36,635 bases of DNA from an uncultured Bacteroidota bacterium (lineage in GTDB: Bacteria; Bacteroidota; Bacteroidia; Chitinophagales; LD1), in the NCBI GenBank assembly GCA_903919075.1, contig CAIXGR010000038.1, positions 1 to 36,635 on the forward strand, written 5' to 3'. Every line of letters begins with the position of its first letter. Position 1 is the stretch's first letter. Made by a program: the position numbers and the translations under genes. Positions 1-8,036 of this stretch are shown here, piece by piece. Under the pieces are notes generated by a model that was given only the letters and a program-made list of their open reading frames with translations, searched no databases and had not been told where the DNA came from.

Positions 1-999
1 AACACCAAAAAAGCTTTTTTACAGCCTGGTGCTTTAAGTAAAAATTATACGATAGTTGCTAGCCCGCCGGCTATGAACTGATGACTATAATCAAATGGGT
101 GAATCCTGATTTTTCACTAACAGTTTATCTAGCCCTTTAGCAACATTCTATATTATAGTCCTTCATGGGTAGCTATAATATATATGCCTGCTAATACGTT
201 GTCAATGCCTGGGTGGTTTACTTTTACAACATCAGATTTGTTATTTGCTGCAAAAGAACAAAAAAATCGCACAAATTGCAACTTGTTAAGGGTTTGAATT
301 ACAGAACTAAGCGGAAAATAATACCCTTGATTAAATGAGCCGAATATTAAAGGTTTTAGGAATGGTATATTTAGTTCAAACTGTTGATTTTTACATGATT
401 AAAGGTTAACTGTTAAAAGGCAATTGCTTTGTTAAAGTATTATATATAGGGTTTACAATCGGGCTAATCTTGAATACCTGATACTACATATTCAGGACTC
501 TAACAAATGCAGAGTGTTTTTGGTTCATTTTTGCCCATGTCCTTGTGTTCATTCCCCTACCATACACATATTGTAAATAACCTCTTTCTAAGGAACTTTT
601 ACCAAAATTTTATCTATTGAACTTGACCGCCAATAGTTTAAAAATGCAAGTAAATGCGTGGCAATTAACAATTAGCCACCTAGTGCATCTTCAATATATT
701 TCTACCTATTCTTAAGCCATAGGGCTAAGATAATTCAAGCCTTTCCTGTATCTATATATTTATAAATGGGTATTTCAAGAATAACGTAATTATTTATATT
801 ATTGTCAATGCCTTTTATTATGGCACCATTAAATAATTAAATTATTGAACCTTTTTTGCATGAGCCCCCATTGCGCAATAAGTCAATTATCATTTTGCTT
901 ATTTTCTGAAGCCGCAAGCTGGCACACGTTAACCCGGTTACATATTTTTAGTTTTAAGTTGGCAAGCGTTTTTCAATCCATTGATTAAAATTTATTTCC
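1..999. other. Long AT-rich region without a convincing gene
   Basis: About 1 kb with stops in all frames and no reading frame that looks coding beyond short fragments. The first 81 bases are open in frame 1 (26 codons, ending in TGA at 79-81) and could be the 3' end of a gene entering from the left. That stretch contains the AT palindrome AAAAAAGCTTTTTT at 7-20, so it is not compelling. No tRNA-like cloverleaf, transposase fragment or tandem array was recognised. The last 100 bases must hold the promoter of the M48 gene at 1000, but no full TAnnTTTG box was found. Confidence 0.5.
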
Positions 1000-3264
1000 A
1001 TGAATATCTCCTTTAGGCTGTTATTAATTGCGCTTGCAATTTCAATACGCACAACGGCACAATTTGAAACCGACTATACACCCATAGCATCAAGCGGTAA
1101 CCTTCCCAAAGATTTTGTTACCCTTTCTTCAAAAAAATACGAAGAAGCCCAGAGTGAACTATCAAAGCACGAAAAACAAAGTGTAAAGGAAAAGAAAAAG
1201 AAATTTTTGCTGCAAAGCACTTTCGATATTGATGATTTGCTATTAACCGGCAATGTTATTTTTAACGATCCGGTAGCCGATTATGTAAATAAAGTAGCTG
1301 ATAAAGCGCTTGAAAGCGAACCTGAATTGCGAAAAGAGCTGCGTTTTTATGTATATAAAACTACGGTGGTAAACGCCTTCTCTACCAATCAGGGAATTGT
1401 GCTGATTACCACCGGACTACTGGCACAACTTGAGAATGAAGCGCAACTGGCTTTTATCATTTGTCACGAATCGGTTCATTACAAGCAGAAACATGTTATT
1501 AACGAATATTTGGAAGCCGATAAAATTAACCGGGGCAAAGGCGCTTACGAGCAGTTAAATTTTGAAAGCAAAGTGCTTGCAAAAAGCGCTTTTTCGAAAG
1601 AGCAGGAAAAAGAGGCCGATGTAAAAGGTTTGGATATTTTACTGGCATCTAAATATAGCACCACGCATTTGATGGGGGTTTATGATGTGCTTAAGTACGC
1701 CTATTTGCCTTTTGATGATGTAACATTTGATAAGAGTTTTCTTGAAAACGCCACCATGAAATTTCCAGATGGCTACTACAAAAAAAATACAAACCCCATT
1801 GATACGAAAGATATAGATGATGATGATAGCCGAAGCAGCCACCCTAGTATAAAAATTAGGAGAGACATTACAGCAGAAAAAATAGAAAAAGCTAATAACG
1901 GCGGGAAGAAAGAGTACCTGGTTGCCGAAGACGAGTTTAAAAAAGCCCGCGAAATTTCGCGCTTTGAGTTGTGCCGCTTATATACTTTGCACCATCGGTA
2001 CGAGTGGGGTATATATACATCTTACATGTTGCTGAAAAAATATCCGAAAAATATTTACCTAAAAAAGAATGTGGCTTATTGTTTAGCCAGCCTTGCTCAA
2101 TATTCTAACGAAGGCGATTTTACCAAAGTGCACGTTAACTCTGATAGTATTGAGGGCAAATCGCAGGCCCTTTTTTACCTCATGTATTGCCTTGATTCGG
2201 TAAAAAACGATTTAAATATTGTGGCGCTTGCATATGTAACAAAATTAAAAAATGACTACCCACAAGATGTTGAAGTGAATGAACTATACACCAATTTGAT
2301 GAACTCTTTGGTAGATCATGGCAAATTAAGCTTTGCTGATTTTAGCACCACAGCCTATGTTGCTTCACAACCATTAATTGACACTGCAACAAGCCCCGCA
2401 AAAACCGAGCCGGTAGCGGTAAAAGAGGAGGCAGAACTATCGAAGTACGATAAATTAAGAACACAACAGGTGGAAACCAAAAAGGTGGAGCAGGTTCGGT
2501 TTTCTAAATATGCTTTCGTTGAGTTTATGAATAAAAGCTGGTTTAATGATGATTTTAAAACGGCAGAAAAAGAAAAAGATAAGGATAAAGAAAGAGCCCT
2601 TGATATAGACGATGAAATGAGTACAAATAGTGGTTATTGGAAAAAACGTACGTATAATTTAGGAGCTGAAAAATTAGTAGTAGTTGACCCTTCCTACGCA
2701 AGAATTAATGCCCGCAAAAAGCAAAAGTATAAATACATTGAAAGCGAAGGCGGACAAGTTGATTTTGCCGAACGGTTAAAAACAAATGCCAAAAAAGCCA
2801 AGTTAGGGCTTGAGGTATTAAACACAAAAAACCTGAATGAAACAGAAACAGAAAAGCTGAACGAAGTATCAATAATGAACGATTATATTTCAGAGCGGCT
2901 TAGACTAAATAAGGACGTTAAAATGCCTTACGCCGAAAGGCAGAGGGTGATGGCCATTGCTAAAAAATATGATACACATTATTTTATGTGGACTGGAGCT
3001 GTTTCGCTTACCGATAGAAACAGGTTTAATACTGCCTTAATAGCGTATAGCATTATATTACCTTATATACTGCCCTTTACTTTACCTGCAATGATAAACT
3101 CGGGACAATACACCATATATTATGCATTAGTGTATGATGTAAAAACTGATGAGGTAAAAATGGCTACGTATAGAGAAATTAAGAACCGTACAAGAGGTTA
3201 CATACTTAATTCACACATCTACGATGTATTAAATCAAGTTAAAGCGAAACCCAAAAAAGCATGA
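1000..3264 (+). CDS. M48 family zinc metalloprotease with TPR-like region
   Basis: Predicted exported zinc endopeptidase of family M48. A signal peptide covers residues 1 to about 20 (cleavage after TTAQ). The catalytic motif HESVH is at residues 156-160, and the third zinc ligand is probably E205 in the EADxxG motif. Residues about 320-420 look helical and TPR-like, which recalls BepA-type proteins (periplasmic M48 protease plus TPR, involved in outer-membrane protein quality control). At 754 residues it is longer than BepA. The extra C-terminal half has a lysine/glutamate-rich stretch and a hydrophobic segment around residues 680-705, so it may be membrane attached. The stop codon overlaps the ATG of the next gene by 4 bp (ATGA), which indicates translational coupling to an outer-membrane barrel-like protein. 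Family assignment is strong; the physiological role is inferred from context. Confidence 0.88.
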   Translation: MNISFRLLLIALAISIRTTAQFETDYTPIASSGNLPKDFVTLSSKKYEEAQSELSKHEKQSVKEKKKKFLLQSTFDIDDLLLTGNVIFNDPVADYVNKVADKALESEPELRKELRFYVYKTTVVNAFSTNQGIVLITTGLLAQLENEAQLAFIICHESVHYKQKHVINEYLEADKINRGKGAYEQLNFESKVLAKSAFSKEQEKEADVKGLDILLASKYSTTHLMGVYDVLKYAYLPFDDVTFDKSFLENATMKFPDGYYKKNTNPIDTKDIDDDDSRSSHPSIKIRRDITAEKIEKANNGGKKEYLVAEDEFKKAREISRFELCRLYTLHHRYEWGIYTSYMLLKKYPKNIYLKKNVAYCLASLAQYSNEGDFTKVHVNSDSIEGKSQALFYLMYCLDSVKNDLNIVALAYVTKLKNDYPQDVEVNELYTNLMNSLVDHGKLSFADFSTTAYVASQPLIDTATSPAKTEPVAVKEEAELSKYDKLRTQQVETKKVEQVRFSKYAFVEFMNKSWFNDDFKTAEKEKDKDKERALDIDDEMSTNSGYWKKRTYNLGAEKLVVVDPSYARINARKKQKYKYIESEGGQVDFAERLKTNAKKAKLGLEVLNTKNLNETETEKLNEVSIMNDYISERLRLNKDVKMPYAERQRVMAIAKKYDTHYFMWTGAVSLTDRNRFNTALIAYSIILPYILPFTLPAMINSGQYTIYYALVYDVKTDEVKMATYREIKNRTRGYILNSHIYDVLNQVKAKPKKA

Positions 3265-3953
3265 AAAAAGCACTACTGCTAGTAATAATATTTAACTGCA
3301 TAATTGCAAAAGCACAGGTACCAGGGTACCAGGGCCTGCGCTTTTCAGCACAATACGATTGTGGCATTATGCACCCCGCTATTTTAGGGCGGCGTGGAAA
3401 GGGGCCATATATTTATAATAATTTTTCGGCTGACTATGTTCTTAGCCGCGGCTTGTCGCTTGGTATTAAGTACACTTACATGCATTACAATAATCCGGCA
3501 AACAAGGGGGCAATACCGGGCGGAATTGGAGATGGCTCAGATGGGTCGCTTGATGCGTATGATTATAAACGGCCTTATGACCAACATTGCATAGCTGTTA
3601 TTGGAAAGGCCTTTTTACGCCGGGCTGGTTACATAGCGCCGGTAGGAAGATATATTGCTTTTGGATTATATTATCAATATGCTATTGATAATTTTATTGA
3701 CCCTTCGTCAAGTTCCGGCTCGTCGCAATATGTACCAAAAGGGTATAAGGGGAAAGCAAATATTGCAGGGCTTGTTTTCGGTGTTGGACGTAATTTTATT
3801 GTTGCCGACAGAATGATAATTGATTTTGGCGCAACTTTTAGCATCCCTTTCTTTGTGCCCTCAGATACCCGGGAAACAGACATTGTAGCAAGAGATGTTT
3901 TTTATAGTAATTTATTTCAGCTGCACCTAGGCATAGGGGCTCTGGCATTTTAA
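3261..3953 (+). CDS. Outer-membrane beta-barrel-like protein
   Basis: A 230-residue exported protein whose family I do not recognise. The signal peptide is residues 1 to about 18 (ends AKAQ). The rest alternates polar and aromatic/hydrophobic residues in short strands separated by Gly/Asp/Asn/Pro-rich loops, and the chain ends in a terminal Phe (GIGALAF). A C-terminal aromatic residue is typical of outer-membrane barrels. It starts inside the last codons of the M48 protease gene (4-bp overlap) and is followed 11 bp later by a lipoprotein gene, so the three are probably one transcript. Barrel topology is inferred from pattern only. Confidence 0.7.
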   Translation: MKKALLLVIIFNCIIAKAQVPGYQGLRFSAQYDCGIMHPAILGRRGKGPYIYNNFSADYVLSRGLSLGIKYTYMHYNNPANKGAIPGGIGDGSDGSLDAYDYKRPYDQHCIAVIGKAFLRRAGYIAPVGRYIAFGLYYQYAIDNFIDPSSSSGSSQYVPKGYKGKANIAGLVFGVGRNFIVADRMIIDFGATFSIPFFVPSDTRETDIVARDVFYSNLFQLHLGIGALAF

Positions 3954-3964
3954 TACATATCTTT

Positions 3965-4699
3965 ATGAATAAAATTTTGTTTGTTTGTTGCATACTTACG
4001 GTATTTACCGGGTGTATTAAAATTGAAAATGCACCAACATGCCCTAACGCGCCCCATGCGCCATCTATTACCACGGCAGGCCCTATAAATGTTGCTATTG
4101 GAAGTAGTTTTACCAACCATATTGCAAATCCCGATAGCACCCTTACCTATAAATGGATCGATCCTTCGGGATATAGCTATGCTAACAAAAATTTAATTAA
4201 CACGCCAAGCACATCAAGCAGCTATGGCCAATGGGGCGTTATAGCTCAAAGTTCGAACACATGTGCCAGTGATACCACAAAATTTACCGTTAACTTAGTT
4301 GTTACACCCTGCGTTGGCACCGACTCATTTATTATTAACGGAATTGGTACATTTCATTTAAGTAACCTGGGAAGCGGTACACAACAACCCTATGCCCCAT
4401 ATAAGATGAGTTATTTTGACGAGGTTAACGGAAGCGCATATGAATTAGATGTCTATTTGCCCACAAAACCTACCTCCAGCAATATTTATCAGGTTTCCTC
4501 CGATATGAATGCAGTAGTTTATGACGGCAAATGCTATATAACTTTTAGTTCCAGCTTTTCTAACTACTACAGCTCGCAAGGTTATGTTGCAGTGGTGGTA
4601 ACTAACGGCCAGTCGAAAATAAATTTCTGTCCAATATCTATGCTATCAGATTACAGCTATAACTCATTTACTGCCAGCGGAAATTTAATAGGTAATTGA
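3965..4699 (+). CDS. Lipoprotein with Ig/PKD-like domain
   Basis: A 244-residue predicted lipoprotein. The N-terminus is a short hydrophobic stretch ending in lipobox FTGC, with the acylated cysteine at residue 17. Residues about 30-110 (proline-rich, a tyrosine-lysine-tryptophan core, then a Thr/Val strand) resemble the Ig/PKD-like folds common in Bacteroidota surface proteins. The remaining C-terminal part is Ser/Thr/Tyr-rich, beta-like and has no recognised family. It sits 11 bp after the barrel-like gene and 48 bp before the YESQA-repeat gene. It is probably the third gene of the M48-led operon. No T9SS domain is present. Function unknown. Confidence 0.7.
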   Translation: MNKILFVCCILTVFTGCIKIENAPTCPNAPHAPSITTAGPINVAIGSSFTNHIANPDSTLTYKWIDPSGYSYANKNLINTPSTSSSYGQWGVIAQSSNTCASDTTKFTVNLVVTPCVGTDSFIINGIGTFHLSNLGSGTQQPYAPYKMSYFDEVNGSAYELDVYLPTKPTSSNIYQVSSDMNAVVYDGKCYITFSSSFSNYYSSQGYVAVVVTNGQSKINFCPISMLSDYSYNSFTASGNLIGN

Positions 4700-4747
4700 G
4701 TTGGCGAATTTTTTTGCTGAATTATTGTTGCCATAAAATTAATTTTT

Positions 4748-5044
4748 ATGAAATTTATTCTATTAACCGTTTGCATTTTTTGCTTATCAAGTATAACCAG
4801 TGCGCAAAAAGTTTTTTCGGTAGAGTACGAGAGCCAGGCCGATGTAAAAGTTTTTGTTGAGCAATACGAAAGCCAGGCAGGCAATAACGATGGCAAATGG
4901 TTTTTTACCGATTATGACAGCCAGGCAAAAAAGAAAATATTTTTTGAACAGTATGAAAGCCAAGCCGATTTGAAAATATTTTTTGTAGACTATGAAAGCC
5001 AGGCCGGGTGGAACAATAACTCTAAAAAAGCTTTGCTTTATTAA
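4748..5044 (+). CDS. Secreted YESQA-repeat protein (DUF6150 type)
   Basis: A 98-residue exported protein made almost entirely of repeats. After a signal peptide (residues 1-20, ending TSAQ) there are five copies of Y-E/D-S-Q-A at spacings of 13, 16, 13 and 13 residues. Each is followed by an acidic/lysine turn and a beta-like stretch such as KIFFVD. The longer third interval carries an Asn/Gly/Lys insertion before WFF. The pattern matches the small Bacteroidota proteins that I recall being grouped as DUF6150. Function is unknown; a beta-repeat or solenoid-like fold is inference. It lies 48 bp after the lipoprotein gene and 106 bp before the GH44 gene, on the same strand. Confidence 0.82.
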   Translation: MKFILLTVCIFCLSSITSAQKVFSVEYESQADVKVFVEQYESQAGNNDGKWFFTDYDSQAKKKIFFEQYESQADLKIFFVDYESQAGWNNNSKKALLY

Positions 5045-5150
5045 AACAAACTAATCAAGCCTATAAATGCATATAAGCTTAAGCAGTTTATATGCACCCC
5101 CGACTGCAATTACTTCTTTATTGCTACATTTAATACAGAAAAAGTATACT

Positions 5151-7001
5151 ATGAAAAAGTTGTTTTTAATTCAGTTGTATATATCATGTAGCATAGCCGC
5201 CATAGCACAAATAAATGTAACCTTCAATATTAATACCGCCGGTGGGCATAAGGCCATCAGCGCGCTTATTTATGGAAGTAACGGGCAAAGCGTTGATTGG
5301 GATTACAACATTACTTCGCGCAGGTTGGGCGGCAACAGGCTTACCGGTTACAATTGGGAAAATAATTTTTCTAACGCAGGCACCGATTACCTGAATGAAA
5401 GCGATGACTATTTACCATACGTTTCAAACCTGCCGGGTAATGAATATTTAAAGCCTAATGCGGTTTATAATGCCTTTCATGATACTTCAATTGCTATGGG
5501 TTGCTATACGGTGCTCACGCTACCAATGGCCGGCTATGTGGCTGCTGATGACACCGGTATAGTTTCCAATGCCGAAACGGCTCCGTCAGCCCGCTGGAAA
5601 ACCGTTATTAATCAAAAGGGAAGTGCACTAAGTTTAATACCTGATACTACCGATGGTTATGTTTATATAGATGAATGTATTAACAACCTCGTGCATCATT
5701 ATGGTACTGCTCAATCGCAAACCGGAGTAAAAGCTTATGAAATGGATAATGAGTGGGCACTGTGGAATTCCACTCACCCGCGCATTCACCCACAGCAGCC
5801 TACGGTTGCCGAAGCAATTCAAAAATCGCAAAGCTTAGCGAAGACAATTAAATTATCTGATTCAACCGCCGAAGTTTTTGGCCCCGCCGATTATGGTTAT
5901 TACTCCTTTCTTACCTTTCAAAATGCACCCGACTGGAATAATTATTCAACTTACGGAAACTTTATTAATGCCTATTTGCATAATATGAAACTTGCATCTG
6001 ATACGGCTGGTAAACGTTTGTTAGATGTACTGGATATACACTGGTACCCCGAGGCACAGGGCGCAACAGATAACTCAGGTTTAGACAGAGTAACCAATGG
6101 CTCAACCGATAGCGGAGTTGCCGTAGCGCGAATGCAATGCCCGCGCACCTTGTGGGATTCGACCTATGTAGAAACCAGTTGGATAGGGCAGTATTACAGC
6201 CCCTGTACTTATCTTATTGCTTTGCAAAACGGAATTGCCACTTATTACCCCGGCACTAAACTAGCTTTTACTGAATTTGATTACGGTGCTCCCGACCATA
6301 TTTCGGGAGGAATTGCTACAGCCGACGTGCTTGGAATTTTTGGAAAGTATGATGTTTATTTTAGTTCGCATTGGGGCGGGCTTTCGGGCTACCTAGCCTC
6401 GGCTTATAAAATTTACAGAAACTACGATGGGCATAAATCAACGTTTGGAAATGTACACGTTAATGCATCAACCTCCGACATTGTAAACACCTCGGTTTAT
6501 GCTGCCGTTGAAAATGCTGACACCAGTGTGCTACATATAATTGTAATGAATAAAAACTACGACTCAACTTTGGTGGCCAACTTTAGCATTACCGGTGGCA
6601 CCTTGTTTGATAGCACAACTATTTGGGGGTTCGACTCTGCATCTGCCAATATAACCAACCGGGGAAACGGTGCTATTGTTAATAATCAATTTGCATTTAA
6701 TGTTCCGCCGCTAAGTGTTTACCATTTTATTTTACGCAGTAATGCAGTAACCGGTATGCAAAATTTGAATGAAGATTTTTCGTTCAATATATTTCCCAAT
6801 CCAATACATCAATCATTAAACATAGCTACTACCATCAAGCATTTTTCGTATAAAATTTTCACCCTTGCAGGACAAGAAGTTTTAAACGGAACAACTACCC
6901 AACAAATTGACATAAGCACATTAAATGAAGGGGTGTTTTTTATAGAGGCAATAAATGCCGATAACGGGTGCACCATTACACGCCGATTTATTAAAAATTA
7001 A
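5151..7001 (+). CDS. GH44 endo-beta-1,4-glucanase/xyloglucanase, T9SS-exported
   Basis: Glycoside hydrolase family 44 enzyme, expected to cleave beta-1,4-glucans such as carboxymethylcellulose or xyloglucan outside the cell. Diagnostic blocks are IYGSN, RRLGGNRLTGYNWENN, the acid/base region DNEW (E201), HPRIHP, and the nucleophile region TEFDYG (E375) followed by HISGGIATADVLGIFG. The frame is open from an ATG at 5067, but the ATG at 5151 begins a proper signal peptide (to about residue 20, AIAQ), so 5151 is chosen (616 residues). The C-terminus from about residue 545 is a T9SS type-A sorting domain (FPNP at 548-551, final TRRFIKN), so export by T9SS and surface anchoring or release is expected. 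Family GH44 usually shows DNEP at the acid/base; here it is DNEW. No carbohydrate-binding module is evident. Confidence 0.92.
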   Translation: MKKLFLIQLYISCSIAAIAQINVTFNINTAGGHKAISALIYGSNGQSVDWDYNITSRRLGGNRLTGYNWENNFSNAGTDYLNESDDYLPYVSNLPGNEYLKPNAVYNAFHDTSIAMGCYTVLTLPMAGYVAADDTGIVSNAETAPSARWKTVINQKGSALSLIPDTTDGYVYIDECINNLVHHYGTAQSQTGVKAYEMDNEWALWNSTHPRIHPQQPTVAEAIQKSQSLAKTIKLSDSTAEVFGPADYGYYSFLTFQNAPDWNNYSTYGNFINAYLHNMKLASDTAGKRLLDVLDIHWYPEAQGATDNSGLDRVTNGSTDSGVAVARMQCPRTLWDSTYVETSWIGQYYSPCTYLIALQNGIATYYPGTKLAFTEFDYGAPDHISGGIATADVLGIFGKYDVYFSSHWGGLSGYLASAYKIYRNYDGHKSTFGNVHVNASTSDIVNTSVYAAVENADTSVLHIIVMNKNYDSTLVANFSITGGTLFDSTTIWGFDSASANITNRGNGAIVNNQFAFNVPPLSVYHFILRSNAVTGMQNLNEDFSFNIFPNPIHQSLNIATTIKHFSYKIFTLAGQEVLNGTTTQQIDISTLNEGVFFIEAINADNGCTITRRFIKN

Positions 7002-7032
7002 ACCACACCGGTTCATTTTCAAATAACCGCAT

Positions 7033-7266
7033 TCATTTTTTCTTTAACGGTTCCAGCAAATATTCAAGGCCGTTTAATTTTATTTCGTACATGGTTTGTA
7101 GTAACACACCTAATTTACCGGGAGGAAAACCTTTGCGCGAAAACCACTCGAGGTATGATACGGGCAGGTGGCACAAAAGGCGGTCTTTAAATCTGCCAAA
7201 GGGCATTTTCATGCTTACCAATTGCAAAATAATTTGGGGATCGGGGCCCTGGGTGGGAAGTTCCAT
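7033..7266 (-). CDS. DUF3820 family protein
   Basis: A small cytoplasmic protein of the DUF3820 family, recognised by the block KMPFGRFKDRLL, then LPVSYLEWFSRKGFP, GKLG and YEIKLNGLEYLLEPL. The family is common in bacteria and has no established biochemical role. The frame also allows a start at 7299, but that ATG lies inside a perfect 13-bp inverted repeat (7285-7318) that looks like the terminator of the preceding lipoprotein gene. The ATG at 7266 (MELP) is therefore chosen, giving 77 residues. It converges with the GH44 gene, which ends 31 bp away. Confidence 0.8.
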   Translation of the reverse strand: MELPTQGPDPQIILQLVSMKMPFGRFKDRLLCHLPVSYLEWFSRKGFPPGKLGVLLQTMYEIKLNGLEYLLEPLKKK

Positions 7267-7284
7267 TATTGAATGGATAAGAAA

Positions 7285-7318
7285 TTGCAATTGCAGCATA
7301 AGTTAGCTGCAATTGCAA
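7285..7318 (-). terminator. 13-bp perfect inverted repeat, probable terminator
   Basis: TTGCAATTGCAGC (7285-7297) pairs perfectly with GCTGCAATTGCAA (7306-7318) across an 8-nt loop. On the minus strand the hairpin starts 12 nt after the stop of the collagen-like lipoprotein gene and is followed by a short T-rich run (TTTCTTA). It probably ends that transcript, or lies in the leader of the DUF3820 gene. It overlaps the upstream alternative start of that gene. Confidence 0.65.
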
Positions 7319-7330
7319 CCTCACAATTTT

Positions 7331-7870
7331 TTATTTGCTTTTAGAAACTAAAACAGCTCTGGTAGATTGTATATAAGGCTTAACCACATCATAAGGCAAA
7401 TTGGGTTTCCTCAACTCAGGATGTATATGCAGCATTTCGGGCGACATAGTTACTATTTTAATTGTATCATCAGCAGGTTTGCTGGTAAAGCCATAAGCCT
7501 GCAGTTGTTCGTTACCAAGCTGGGCAAAGCAAGTAAGACTTGTGCCATCAGAGTTGGTTACCGGTAGCGTTTCTAAATACGGATTTCCGTTATTATCTGT
7601 GGCAACCAGGTATGCCAAAACAGCACCGTTATTAATAACATCAAGTGTAATATCAGCATCGGCAATATTTACATAATAACAACTGCAAGTGTTGCCAAGA
7701 GTCCATGCTCCGCTGGGAACAGTATACTCGCCACTATATATATTGGCATTGCCACCAGCCCCTTGTGGACCGGTAGCTCCGGTAGCTCCCTTCGGACCAA
7801 CGGGGCCTTCCTTTGTACATGAATAAAGGCTCGTAATAAGAATGAACAACACAAAAAATATTTTCTTCAT
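7331..7870 (-). CDS. Lipoprotein with short collagen-like Gly-X-Y patch
   Basis: A 179-residue lipoprotein. The signal is residues 1-17 and the lipobox ends in C18 (LYSC, then TKEG). Directly after it comes a short collagen-like stretch of Gly-X-Y triplets (about residues 21-39: GPVGPKGATGATGPQG), then a beta-rich domain with a close CSC pair around residue 64. Collagen-like patches behind lipoprotein anchors are frequent in Bacteroidota and may act as trimerising or spacer stalks (inference). No homologous function is recognised. A near-consensus -7 box (TATCTTTA, complementary to 7891-7898) lies about 20 bp upstream of the ATG. Confidence 0.78.
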   Translation of the reverse strand: MKKIFFVLFILITSLYSCTKEGPVGPKGATGATGPQGAGGNANIYSGEYTVPSGAWTLGNTCSCYYVNIADADITLDVINNGAVLAYLVATDNNGNPYLETLPVTNSDGTSLTCFAQLGNEQLQAYGFTSKPADDTIKIVTMSPEMLHIHPELRKPNLPYDVVKPYIQSTRAVLVSKSK

Positions 7871-7989
7871 AATTTTCTTGTTTTAGAGCTTAAAGATATA
7901 AAAATATCTAGTCGGCCTGCAGAATACGTTAAGCTGAAAATTAATGTGGAAGATAATAAGCCAGACGTGGTAACTGAGCCTTAATGACT

Positions 7990-8002
7990 GCATAATTTAT
8001 GC
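7990..8002. repeat. Short palindrome downstream of the M4 protease gene
   Basis: GCATAA-T-TTATGC is a perfect 6-bp inverted repeat lying 34 nt beyond the stop of the M4 protease gene on the minus strand. It is not followed by a T-run, so it is only a weak terminator or mRNA 3'-end candidate. Confidence 0.35.
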
Positions 8003-8036
8003 TGCTGACTAGAATAATAATTTGCTTAACAACAGC

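Noticed and set aside
1-81. Open frame of 26 codons at the left edge ending in TGA
   Set aside because: Too short to judge and contains an AT palindrome (7-20); could be a real gene end but there is no family signal.
4657-4896. Minus-strand frame with repeated WLSYST-like units
   Set aside because: It is the complement of the YESQA repeat gene, so the repetition is inherited, not independent.
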